Shown: positions 15,547 through 21,886 of the stretch, piece by piece
Numbering within the stretch: position 1 is the stretch's first letter
How the letters are laid out: each line of letters opens with the position of its first letter
Source: Pseudanabaena sp. M53BS1SP1A06MG
GTDB taxonomy: Bacteria; Cyanobacteriota; Cyanobacteriia; Pseudanabaenales; Pseudanabaenaceae
NCBI GenBank assembly: GCA_020404105.1
Contig: JADBWH010000142.1
Coordinates: 1-33,351 of the forward strand
DNA: 33,351 bases
Direction of reading: 5' to 3'
Made by a program: the position numbers and the translations under genes
The notes under the pieces: generated by a model
Told to the model about the DNA's origin: nothing
Databases searched by the model: none
What the model saw: the letters and a program-made list of their open reading frames with translations, nothing else

Positions 15547-15565
15547 AGAGTATAGACAATACTCT
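15547..15565. repeat. Perfect inverted repeat near the integrase, candidate recombination core site
   Basis: AGAGTAT, five bases, then ATACTCT: a perfect 7-bp inverted repeat 56 bp downstream of the tyrosine recombinase stop codon. AGACA occurs twice, 12 bases apart, in and beside it. Tyrosine recombinase cores typically have 7-13 bp arms around a 5-8 bp crossover region. Nothing else identifies it as an attachment site, and it could be an operator. Confidence 0.35.
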
Positions 15566-15621
15566 ATTAGTTTGAAATAAACACTCTTTTAAACAGTCTA
15601 TTGTAGATATCCAAGCAATAT

Positions 15622-16530
15622 TTAAGTTTGATTGTTTTCTGAGTTTTGGAGCAGGTGATTTAAAGCTTTGTGGGCAGTTATTTCTGCTCGCTCAGAAGTA
15701 ACTTTTTGGTAGCGTAAGGTAGTGTAGATATTTGTATGTCCCATTAAGGCGCGTAATTCTTCGATACCCATTAAGCCAACTCTCTCGGTGGCAAAGGTGT
15801 GCCGCAGGTCGTGCATTCTGATGCCTTGCAACTTTGGGTCTTGCTTGGTTAAGTTTGTCCAGTCTCGATGGGCTGTCTGATAACTCAATGGGGTAACTTT
15901 TCCTGTAACAGGCTGTTGGGTGGTGAATAATGCTGGTGATTCTTTGTGTCGATAGTATTTTAGATATTTTTCTAATGCGGTTGCGGCATCTTCGCTGTAG
16001 AAACACCATCGGGTTTTATTGCCTTTGCCAATTACTTGAAATTTACGTTCTTTGAGGTTGATTTCTGCTAATTGCAAGCTCAAGATTTCCGCGATCCTCG
16101 CTCCCGTGCGATGCAGCAAGCAGACCAGTGCTTTCATGCGACCGTCGCGTTCTACGACTTGGTAGAGACTGGCGATCTGTTCGGGCGATAGGTATCGAAT
16201 TACTCCATCGGCATGATGTTCTCCTTTCTCTGGGTTTGGTTTGCGCCGATGCAGTCGGGCGATGGGGTTAGCTTTTAGGTAATCTTGCTCTACGGCAAAG
16301 TTGAATAGGGCTTGGACGATGGCTTGGTGGCGGTGATGGGTCGTATAGGCGATATCTGTTAAACCTTCTAGGTATTTTGTTAAGGTTGCTCGACTCAAGA
16401 TTTCAATGGGATAACTGCCATATTCTTTGAGTAGTGGCATTAGGCTCAGTTCGTAGGATTGCACAGTGCTTTTGGCTAGTTCTGTACGCTCTAGAAATTC
16501 AGTGGCGACTGTAGCTAGTGTGATAGTCAA
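15622..16530 (-). CDS. Tyrosine recombinase (phage-integrase family)
   Basis: A 302-residue protein. The N-terminal SAM-like core-binding domain spans residues 1-95; the catalytic domain follows from LSPEQIA. All catalytic residues are visible: R145 (GARIAE), K172 (GKGNKTRW), H240 and R243 (HDLRHTFA), H265 (GHTN) and Y274 (TTLRYQ). The enzyme should therefore be active for integration, excision or dimer resolution of the replicon. Upstream, a divergent HTH/zinc-ribbon gene starts 82 bp away and may regulate it. Length and layout fit XerC/D-like plasmid or island integrases. Confidence 0.93.
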   Translation of the reverse strand: MTITLATVATEFLERTELAKSTVQSYELSLMPLLKEYGSYPIEILSRATLTKYLEGLTDIAYTTHHRHQAIVQALFNFAVEQDYLKANPIARLHRRKPNPEKGEHHADGVIRYLSPEQIASLYQVVERDGRMKALVCLLHRTGARIAEILSLQLAEINLKERKFQVIGKGNKTRWCFYSEDAATALEKYLKYYRHKESPALFTTQQPVTGKVTPLSYQTAHRDWTNLTKQDPKLQGIRMHDLRHTFATERVGLMGIEELRALMGHTNIYTTLRYQKVTSERAEITAHKALNHLLQNSENNQT

Positions 16531-16612
16531 TTTATCAGCTAGTTAAAGCGGTGAGTTATATAATTCTGTTGATAGTATAGTTTTATATAAACATACTTTT
16601 TAACACTATTTT
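16531..16612. promoter_or_regulatory. Divergent control region between integrase and HTH/zinc-ribbon gene
   Basis: 82 bp that must carry promoters for both divergent genes. They are AT-rich, with TTATATAA twice (near 16557 and 16583) and a near-palindromic GTTTTATATAAAC, which could be an operator for the HTH protein. Exact promoter elements cannot be fixed by eye. Confidence 0.35.
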
Positions 16613-17092
16613 GTGAATATTTTACAAGGTGATAAATCGCCTAACTCTGGTGAAACCTTGGCTGTCTATGTCAAACGTATCCGAATTTCCCTCGGTTTGA
16701 ATCAGAGGGAGTTGGCGGCGATGGCGACGATTCATTTGCAGAGTTTGGGTAAGATTGAACGGGGACTGACGGCTAAGCTTAGTTCTCATAGTAAAACTGG
16801 TTTGGCTTCGGCTTTGCAAGTTCCTGTGGAATATTTAGAGGCTGTTTCTCGTGGTACTTCCATTGACCCTGTTTCTAAGCTTAAGTTCTGTCCGTCTTGC
16901 TGGACTCCTGGCAATCCTGCCGATCCGATGTGGATGGATGTCAGAGCTAATTTTTGCTTTCTCTGTGGGGGTAAACTTTGCGATCGCTGTACTCATTGCC
17001 AGCAAACTATTTCTTCGCTCAAGCATCGATTCTGTCCTTTTTGTGGTTCTCCCTATAAGTCCAAGCTGATTTCTCAAAGCTCCTCTGGGTAA
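16613..17092 (+). CDS. HTH (Xre) regulator with C-terminal zinc ribbons
   Basis: A 159-residue protein from GTG 16613. Residues about 18-75 form an Xre-type HTH (LGLNQRELAAMATIHLQSLG, then KIERG). The C-terminal half carries cysteine pairs at 93/96, 115/118, 123/126/129 and 141/144 with histidines 128 and 138, i.e. double zinc ribbons. HTH plus zinc ribbon suits a DNA-binding regulator that reads a partner or metal state. It is divergent from the integrase, so control of integration is the natural guess. Its 3' end is followed within about 50 bp by the damaged IS1 element. Confidence 0.7.
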   Translation: MNILQGDKSPNSGETLAVYVKRIRISLGLNQRELAAMATIHLQSLGKIERGLTAKLSSHSKTGLASALQVPVEYLEAVSRGTSIDPVSKLKFCPSCWTPGNPADPMWMDVRANFCFLCGGKLCDRCTHCQQTISSLKHRFCPFCGSPYKSKLISQSSSG

Positions 17093-17144
17093 CGTTTTTA
17101 AGCCTATCTTGCAGGTTTTTACACGTATCCTGTAGCTACCCCTA

Positions 17145-18060
17145 AAGGATGTGGTAAGAGATTTAGTGAACGAACAGGAACGCCAATGTCAAGACTGAGA
17201 ACACCAGCAAGTGTAGTGTCCCTAGCGATGAAGATGAGGAGTGAAGGGATGGGCATCCGAGCCAGCGGAAGAGTGCTAGAAAAATCCCATGTCAGCATCA
17301 TGAGATGGGAGCAAAAATTGGCGAACCAGTTACCGCAATGGAGTCCGCCTGCCCCAGCAGGATCTGATATAACAGTCGAGGGTGATGAGGTTTACACTCG
17401 CGTAGGCGAGAACCTTTCCCCCCAGTGAGTCAAAAGGCTGGACAGTGACATTCATTGAGCGTAAGAGTCGCTATTGGATTGAAGCAAAAGCAGGGTTCAA
17501 AAATACTGAACTATTTGCAAAAGCAACAGAAACAGCATGGCAATGGGCAATGGCAAGTCAATACATCCGATGGTTTACCGATGGCGAAAGACGCTACGCT
17601 CAGCAACTGTGGCAAAGGGCAAGTGTGTACCTCAAATCCACCGAAGTAAGTCGTGAATATGCACATCGCAAGGTATGGCGACATGGATTAGAAGTTGCCA
17701 TCAAAATCAAAGGTTCACAGGGCAATCGTCGTGTGGAATGGGTGAAACCTGAGCATCCCTATACGGCTATTAGCGACAAGTGTGACATTCATGCCAATCA
17801 CAATGAAGCTAACAACAGTGCTTTGAGAAGGAGATGTAGTGCTTATCGTCGCAGACAAAACCTGTATGCTAAAAATACCAAAGGATTACAACGAGCAGTC
17901 ACTGTGCAACGCTTAGTTCACAACTGGGTGAAACCTCATGTGGGCTTGGGTAAGAATAAGACTCCTGCTATGGCGATCGGACTTTTTCATCGTCCCGTTT
18001 CTATGCTGGAATTATTATCCTCAAGGGGATTTCATTGCCTCACTAATTAACTCACCACTG
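17145..18060 (+). mobile_element. IS1-family insertion sequence, left end missing and transposase frameshifted
   Basis: The transposase is in two frames. 17186-17428 gives the C-terminal part of the DNA-binding region, with family-like residues (KGCGKRFSERTGTP) already in frame before the ATG, and ends just after the first catalytic aspartate (EGDEVYTRVGENL). 17445-18050 gives the rest of the DDE domain (FTDGERRYAQ, through NHNEANNSALRRRC, to RGFHCLTN). The frames join if the run of six C at 17418-17423 had five. The usual N-terminal zinc finger (C-x2-C pair) is not readable, so the left end seems lost. I found no left inverted repeat; the right end is probably near 18060. Confidence 0.75.
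17186..18050 (+). pseudogene. IS1-family transposase, +1 frameshift at a C6 run
   Basis: A DDE transposase of the IS1 family. Reading through the C6 tract (17418-17423) with one base removed restores N-L-S-P-S-E-S-K-G-W-T-V. Classical IS1 elements use programmed -1 slippage on A-rich runs; a +1 step at C6 is not that mechanism, so a one-base insertion (real or a sequencing error) is more likely. With the 5' end also missing, this copy is unlikely to move by itself. Confidence 0.75.
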
Positions 18061-18173
18061 CCCAACCTAATATTGGCTCAATGAGTCTTTCGGTGAGGTA
18101 TTCTGGCGTTCATAGTTAAAACCTTTGAGCAATAAGCTTTGGAATATATTCATTATATAAATGCATCAATGTA

Positions 18174-18199
18174 TAATGACACCAAGATATAATGATGTC
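18174..18199 (+). promoter_or_regulatory. Partition-type site, copy 1
   Basis: TAATGACACCAAGATA followed by TAATGATGTC. It matches 21 of 26 bases with the site upstream of parA (19761-19786), with the same 16-bp spacing between the TAATGA half-sites. It lies downstream of the par operon. It is a candidate binding site for the RHH-type partner protein. Confidence 0.5.
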
Positions 18200-18224
18200 T
18201 TAAAAAGATGATAACATTATATCT
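18186..18224. repeat. 10-bp perfect inverted repeat
   Basis: AGATATAATG at 18186-18195 is mirrored by CATTATATCT at 18215-18224, with 19 bases between. It overlaps the right half of partition-type site 1, so the site has both direct and inverted symmetry. Confidence 0.6.
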
Positions 18225-18411
18225 ACTGTGATTGAAATGCTTAGTTGCCTGCTTTAGGATTGATTTTTTATCTCTTAGAACAAATTGTCCAACGATCTAT
18301 GGCAAGAGATAAAAGTTGCGGAGTTAAACAAGTTAAGTTGTGCAGACAAAAAACAATTTATCCCCTTTACGATTACGATAAAGCAGTTAATGTAAAGTAA
18401 TTCGATTACGC

Positions 18412-18442
18412 CATTTGCGCGGCGCAGACTACCGCACAAATG
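18412..18442. repeat. GC-rich hairpin
   Basis: CATTTGCGCGG, nine bases, CCGCACAAATG: 11-bp arms with one mismatch. It is notably GC-rich inside an AT-rich region and is followed two bases later by a second hairpin. Confidence 0.6.
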
Positions 18443-18444
18443 AG

Positions 18445-18485
18445 AAAAAATGGTAAAAATTGCAAAGCAATTTTTACCATTTTTT
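18445..18485. terminator. Strong 19-bp hairpin with A/T tracts on both sides
   Basis: Perfect 19-bp arms around an AAA loop, starting with six A and ending with six T (core TGGTAAAAATTGC). A-tract, stem and T-tract on either strand fit a bidirectional rho-independent terminator. It may also be part of a dispersed cyanobacterial hairpin repeat together with the preceding stem. Confidence 0.55.
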
Positions 18486-18508
18486 GCCTTGGTAGAACTA
18501 AAGTTAAT

Positions 18509-18580
18509 TTAAATAATCTGAGAAAGATATCTTGGTGTCATTACATGTTTACATCAAGATGTCTTTCTCGGATTATTTAA
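18509..18580 (-). terminator. 30-bp hairpin at the stop codon of the par operon
   Basis: Arms 18509-18538 and 18551-18580 enclose a 12-base loop. Within the 28-bp core (18511-18538 and 18551-18578) only three positions are not Watson-Crick, and all three are T-G oppositions, so the plus-strand RNA would pair throughout with G-U wobbles. The hairpin includes the TAA of the RHH-type gene (18577-18579) and a TAATGACACC-type site on the minus strand (18528-18543). It is probably the operon's transcription end. Overlap with the partition motif suggests a second role. Confidence 0.5.
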
Positions 18581-18966
18581 TTGTTTAGATTTTTGATTGC
18601 GCTTGTAGCCCGTAACAAGATTCCTTGCTTCCTTCTACGTGTATTAATCACTGATGCTTGCTGAGAAATTAACTTCATAACTTCTTCGTTCTGTTGACAA
18701 ATTTCCCATGCTGCTTCAATAAAAGCATCTTTAGTAATGCCTTGTTCTGATTTCAAATTATTTAAGGCTTTATTGATTGATTTGCGTAATCTCACCGTAG
18801 ACGCTATTTTGGGTTCTTCGGATTCTATATCTGCTTGCGTTTCTTGAATCTCAATAAATTCTTGACTACTGCTGATGTTATTAACCTCACTACTTATTGA
18901 GGTGTCTCGATTCACTCTAGGACGTTTACTACGTCTTAAAAAATCTTCTATTTCCGCAGCACACAT
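18577..18966 (-). CDS. Small partition partner, ribbon-helix-helix-like (ParB/ParG-type)
   Basis: A 129-residue protein. Residues 1-55 are charged and probably disordered. Residues 57-90 (ASTVRLRKSINKALNNLKSE, then GITKDAFIEAAWEI) look like a ribbon-helix-helix DNA-binding fold: a short strand, a helix and a second helix. A basic C-terminus follows (NTRRRKQ). A flexible arm next to an RHH domain, directly after a small ParA and overlapping it by 19 bases, is the ParFG-type layout. It should bind the centromere/operator repeats. Sequence identity to known partners is not assessable here. Confidence 0.65.
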   Translation of the reverse strand: MCAAEIEDFLRRSKRPRVNRDTSISSEVNNISSSQEFIEIQETQADIESEEPKIASTVRLRKSINKALNNLKSEQGITKDAFIEAAWEICQQNEEVMKLISQQASVINTRRRKQGILLRATSAIKNLNN

Positions 18967-19727
18967 AGCTCTAAATCCTCAACTACTTGTATAAAAGGGT
19001 TTTCCAAATCTTTGTAGCCAGTTTCAGACAGCGTTTTACTACTGTCCATTGCTTGTTTATGTCGTTCGGACTGCAAAATTGACGGAAAAACCTTGAGATT
19101 CTCTTCCATTGCGGTAGATTTAATGAGCGTTATTGCCTTCTTGCTAGTAGTTGTTTGGTTTGCTCCAACCCACACATCTTTAAAAGGTAGTACACCTAGA
19201 ATATCTCCATTAAGCAATTCAATGTCTTTCAACTCAGATATTGTGTCAATAGTTCGTAATAGAGATTGAACACCTTTGATAGTACACTCACAAGAAATTA
19301 ACAGTTTATTAGCTGCTCCCATACACGAAATACATAACTGAGATCTTTGGGGTGGGGAATCAATTATACAAAAATCAAATAAATCATTAAGTGGTTTAAG
19401 GTACTTACGAAGCATAAGTCCACCCATCCCTGAATCAGCTAAATGTTGCTGAATTTTGTCCAAACCGTCATCACTTGGTATCAAATATATATTGGGTATT
19501 CCTAACTGATAGACAGCATCAATTGGTTTTACGATTCCTTTGAGTACCTCAAATAAACTTGGCTCATCTTGCTTTGTTTGATGTCTTGAGTAAAGTGTCA
19601 GAGAACTTTGCGGATCTCCGTCTACTAACAAAACCTTGTACTTGCTTGCTAGCATCCTAGCTACAAAGTAAGCACTGCTAGTCTTACCTTGTCCTCCAGC
19701 TAATGAACATATAGTTAATGTAATCAT
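18948..19727 (-). CDS. parA: ParA-family partition ATPase
   Basis: A 259-residue protein from ATG 19727. An in-frame TTG at 19772 would place the TAATGACACC site inside the gene, so it is unlikely. The deviant Walker A is LAGGQGKTS (residues 9-17, K15), followed by VLLVDGDPQ (D37, D39) and the Walker B-type FCIIDSPPQ (D123). The signature lysine at the start of the usual KGGxGKT is replaced by alanine, so it may differ in dimer contacts. It lacks an N-terminal HTH, so it is the small ParA type whose operon is repressed by the partner protein. It is the first gene of a two-gene operon that moves or positions the plasmid on the nucleoid. Confidence 0.9.
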   Translation of the reverse strand: MITLTICSLAGGQGKTSSAYFVARMLASKYKVLLVDGDPQSSLTLYSRHQTKQDEPSLFEVLKGIVKPIDAVYQLGIPNIYLIPSDDGLDKIQQHLADSGMGGLMLRKYLKPLNDLFDFCIIDSPPQRSQLCISCMGAANKLLISCECTIKGVQSLLRTIDTISELKDIELLNGDILGVLPFKDVWVGANQTTTSKKAITLIKSTAMEENLKVFPSILQSERHKQAMDSSKTLSETGYKDLENPFIQVVEDLELCVLRK

Positions 19728-19760
19728 GTAATAGTATAGTTTAACAATTAGTTCATGTAG

Positions 19761-19790
19761 TAATGACACCAATTCATAATGACATCATTA
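19761..19790 (-). promoter_or_regulatory. Partition-type operator upstream of parA
   Basis: TAATGACACCAATTCA followed by TAATGACATC. The half-site TAATGACA repeats after 16 bp (19761 and 19777), and TAATGA-CA-TCATTA (19777-19790) forms a palindrome. It lies 34-63 bp before the parA ATG, where the operon promoter must be. Confidence 0.55.
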
Positions 19791-19867
19791 CATTAATAAA
19801 TCAATAGGCTAATAGGTGTTTCAGAAAGTTATTCTTGCAGTAATAGTGCAAACCATTGATGAGTAAG

Positions 19868-19903
19868 CATTTTAGCCCCAGAAGCATATAAAGAGCTAAA
19901 ATG
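19868..19903. repeat. 9-bp perfect inverted repeat between par and recombinase operons
   Basis: CATTTTAGC (19868-19876) and GCTAAAATG (19895-19903) with 18 bases between. It lies in the 220-bp gap (19773-19994) downstream of the serine recombinase-like gene, so a terminator for that operon is possible, although no T-tract follows. Confidence 0.4.
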
Positions 19904-19994
19904 ATTGTTATAAGAGAAATTAAGTTGTCTACAATAATCGACTTCTCTGAAAAATCTAAAATTTAACAGTCAATTTGCATTGTATGCTCCATGC

Positions 19995-20639
19995 CTACTT
20001 TCTTTGACCTGCAAGAACCCGACTAACCTGAGTAGGTTGCCACTTAGACTTACGCTTAGTCGTAAAGCCTTGAAGATTAAGCTCATCGGCAATCATCTGT
20101 AAAGTTGCGCCATTAGCCTTCATCGATGAGATCAAAGCAATAACATGAGCTTCGGCAGGATTGCGCCGCAACTTTTTATCAATGACTTGATAGCCATAGG
20201 GAGGACTGCCGCAATGATGACCTAGCATTTTCTTAGAAGCCATAGCGTGAATCGTGCGATTGGAAACACAACCGCGCCCTAGTTGACTTAACGCTGAAGA
20301 AACACTAACAAAAAACTGATCCATCCCACCTTGAGTATTGAGTCCTTCAACAATACTGTGGAGACTAGCCTTGTAACCCACAACTTGAGAAATGATCTGA
20401 AGTACCTCTAAAGCATTGGCAGACAAACAACCTAGTTGATGAACAATTAGAACAGACACAGCCCCAGAATCAAGCAGAGCAAAAGCTTGTTGAAGTCCAC
20501 CCGAAAAGTTACCAACACTGTCACCAGAATCCAAGAAAATATCAACTAAATCAAAATCTAGACAACGAGCATAAGCCCAAATCGCATCAAATTGGGCAGA
20601 ATCACCAACCTTAACGTAACCGATTGCCCTAGTCCTCAT
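19995..20639 (-). CDS. Serine recombinase-like protein with a dead catalytic site
   Basis: A 214-residue protein with the resolvase fold (AIGYVKVGDS, FLDSGDSVGNFSGGLQQAF, LIVHQLGCLSANALEVL) and a C-terminal Recombinase-type DNA-binding part (GYQVIDKKLRRNPAEAHVI). In the family the first motif is Y-x-R-V-S with the nucleophilic serine; here it is Y8-V-K10-V-G12, so the serine is glycine. The D-R-L-S-R motif is G70-C71-L-S-A74, so both arginines are gone. It should not cut DNA. Because the fold and DNA-binding tail are preserved without stops, a DNA-binding or regulatory role is more likely than simple decay. Its ATG lies inside the end of the ComFB-like gene (11-base overlap). Confidence 0.8.
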   Translation of the reverse strand: MRTRAIGYVKVGDSAQFDAIWAYARCLDFDLVDIFLDSGDSVGNFSGGLQQAFALLDSGAVSVLIVHQLGCLSANALEVLQIISQVVGYKASLHSIVEGLNTQGGMDQFFVSVSSALSQLGRGCVSNRTIHAMASKKMLGHHCGSPPYGYQVIDKKLRRNPAEAHVIALISSMKANGATLQMIADELNLQGFTTKRKSKWQPTQVSRVLAGQRK

Positions 20640-21240
20640 TAAAAAAGACCTCAGAATCTAAACCCCAAAAGCTATCCGCCAACATTTTCTGACGAGAGTA
20701 ATTAATTGGAAAATTCAAGAAACAAGCACAAAGCGAGATTTCTGAAACTGAAGGAAAATCCCGTAAAGTAGTAAAAACAAGAAGTCGAGGATTATCAGCA
20801 AAGTGACCAAAAGTTTGCTTCGAGAGAGCACGCACAATTAAAAACTCGTTAGCAGGGCTAGAGGAAAGAGATAGCTCTGCTTCTTCTGGAGAAGTAAACA
20901 ATTCCCTGTAAATTTGTCCTAACAAACACCATTGATATCGCCCAAAAGTTATCTCCAATAAAGGAGTAGGCTCAGCAAAGCGACGAGGATTACGCCCCAA
21001 GGCCAACCAAGTCTGAATAACAAGAGACTTAAGCTGAGATAAAAGAGACTGCTCAACTTTTTTCAACCGCCAAAGTAGATCTTGCTTAGTGGTTGCATAC
21101 ATAGCAGGCAAACGATTCAGGGAAAAAACTGCAACATCAGCAATATTACTTGCCTCATGAGTAGATGTAATGAGGAGATTAAACTGGTCGTGAACCGCTA
21201 AGCCCGCAAACTCCTCAAGAACATTTTTGAAGGAGGACAT
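20629..21240 (-). CDS. ComFB-like protein
   Basis: A 203-residue protein. Its N-terminal 60 residues resemble the ComFB domain: FKNVLEEFAGLAVHDQF then DVAVFSLNRLPAMYAT (35-50) match the family's N-V-x-E-E and D-V-x-x-Y-A-L-N-R-L-P-P-x-Y pattern. ComFB proteins are reported as cyclic-dinucleotide receptors and are frequent in cyanobacteria, where they affect motility and competence. The remaining 140 residues are not recognised, making this longer than the usual 90-180 residue forms. It overlaps the catalytically dead recombinase by 11 bases, so the two are translated together and probably act together. Confidence 0.65.
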   Translation of the reverse strand: MSSFKNVLEEFAGLAVHDQFNLLITSTHEASNIADVAVFSLNRLPAMYATTKQDLLWRLKKVEQSLLSQLKSLVIQTWLALGRNPRRFAEPTPLLEITFGRYQWCLLGQIYRELFTSPEEAELSLSSSPANEFLIVRALSKQTFGHFADNPRLLVFTTLRDFPSVSEISLCACFLNFPINYSRQKMLADSFWGLDSEVFFNED

Positions 21241-21580
21241 AAACTTCGCTAGAAAATGGAGGAAAACTTGAAAGTAAATTCCATGCTTTCGTAAATAGAA
21301 GCATTTGTAAAGTATCCAATCCCAGACTTTACAGAAATTTATAAACAGAAACAGTGGACAAAGTAGAAGTAATGATTTACAAAAACATCCTTTTGTAAAA
21401 ACATACAGACCAAGGCTTTCAAGGATATTCTAGATTAGGAGAATAGTCAACAAATCCAAACCCAGAAGAAGAAATAGAAAGATTTGTAATGATTTAAAAT
21501 CAACAACAAGACATTGATGATAGATTGCAAATCAACAAAGGGATAGAAAGCAGTTGTATTGAAATAGAGAGCTAAAAGAT
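21241..21580. promoter_or_regulatory. Divergent intergenic region with repeated TTTGTAAA motifs
   Basis: 340 bp between the ComFB-like gene (minus) and the polymerase locus (plus). No gene is supported. TGTAAAG/CTTTACA (21305-21311 and 21333-21339) and TTTACAAAA/TTTTGTAAA (21376-21384 and 21391-21399) form two inverted repeats of the same word, and TTTGTAA recurs near 21483. This spacing suggests an operator for a dimeric repressor controlling one or both directions. Confidence 0.45.
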
Positions 21581-21772
21581 ATGACAAGAAACATTCAAGA
21601 CTACATCGATCGCGGATATAGCTACGAAGAACTATTGAGCCAAGGACTCGCAGATCCCAGTGACCTCGAATCCTATGAATCAGCATATTCACTACCACCC
21701 CAAACAGAACAGCCCAAGATTAGGAAAAAAGTGAAAAAGTCAAAACAACAGGCTAACCAAATTGACTTTTAA
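21581..21772 (+). CDS. Small protein at the head of the polymerase locus
   Basis: 63 residues from an ATG. It is acidic and tyrosine-rich at first (IQDYIDRGYSYEELLSQGLA) and ends in a lysine-rich tail (KIRKKVKKSKQQ). No family recognised. An acidic helix plus a basic tail would suit an adaptor that binds a protein and nucleic acid. It is followed by two hairpins and, 114 bp later, by the large polymerase-like gene on the same strand. A minus-strand frame over the same DNA is less protein-like. Confidence 0.5.
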   Translation: MTRNIQDYIDRGYSYEELLSQGLADPSDLESYESAYSLPPQTEQPKIRKKVKKSKQQANQIDF

Positions 21773-21781
21773 TCGCCACGA

Positions 21782-21853
21782 CTATTCATGACCATGCAAA
21801 GGTCAGTGAATAGCAAGATGCTTAGGCGGAAGTAATCCCCTCGCCTAAGCATC
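21782..21853. terminator. Two consecutive hairpins before the large polymerase-like gene
   Basis: Hairpin 1: CTATTCATGACC (21782-21793) pairs with 21801-21813 with one bulged base. Hairpin 2: GATGCTTAGGCG (21817-21828) pairs perfectly with CGCCTAAGCATC (21842-21853). There is no T-tract, as is common for cyanobacterial terminators. They could end the small gene's transcript or attenuate transcription into the polymerase-like gene 33 bp downstream. Confidence 0.5.
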
Positions 21854-21886
21854 GCTAAAAGATGTAATAGCAAGAATGTTGAAGAT

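Larger units (their letters stand above)
18051..18576. other. Long noncoding region with hairpins and partition-type sites
   Basis: A 526-bp region between the IS end and the end of the partition operon. No gene is supported. It holds a TAATGACACC-type site (18174), a 10-bp inverted repeat (18186-18224), two copies of CGATTACG 33 bp apart (18370 and 18403), and three strong hairpins (18412-18442, 18445-18485, 18509-18580). Structured, AT-rich DNA beside parA fits a centromere or origin region. No replication initiator gene is in the window to test this. Confidence 0.4.

Noticed and set aside
15692-16009. A 105-residue minus-strand frame within the integrase gene
   Set aside because: It lies inside the catalytic domain of an intact tyrosine recombinase in another frame; a shadow.
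17418-17423. Programmed -1 frameshift as in classical IS1 InsAB
   Set aside because: The shift needed here is +1 (or -2) on a C run, not -1 on an A-rich slippery site, so programmed IS1-type recoding is not supported.
21447-21698. An 83-residue minus-strand frame in the divergent region
   Set aside because: It overlaps the small plus-strand gene, is AT-driven and hydrophobic, and has no ribosome site or family resemblance.
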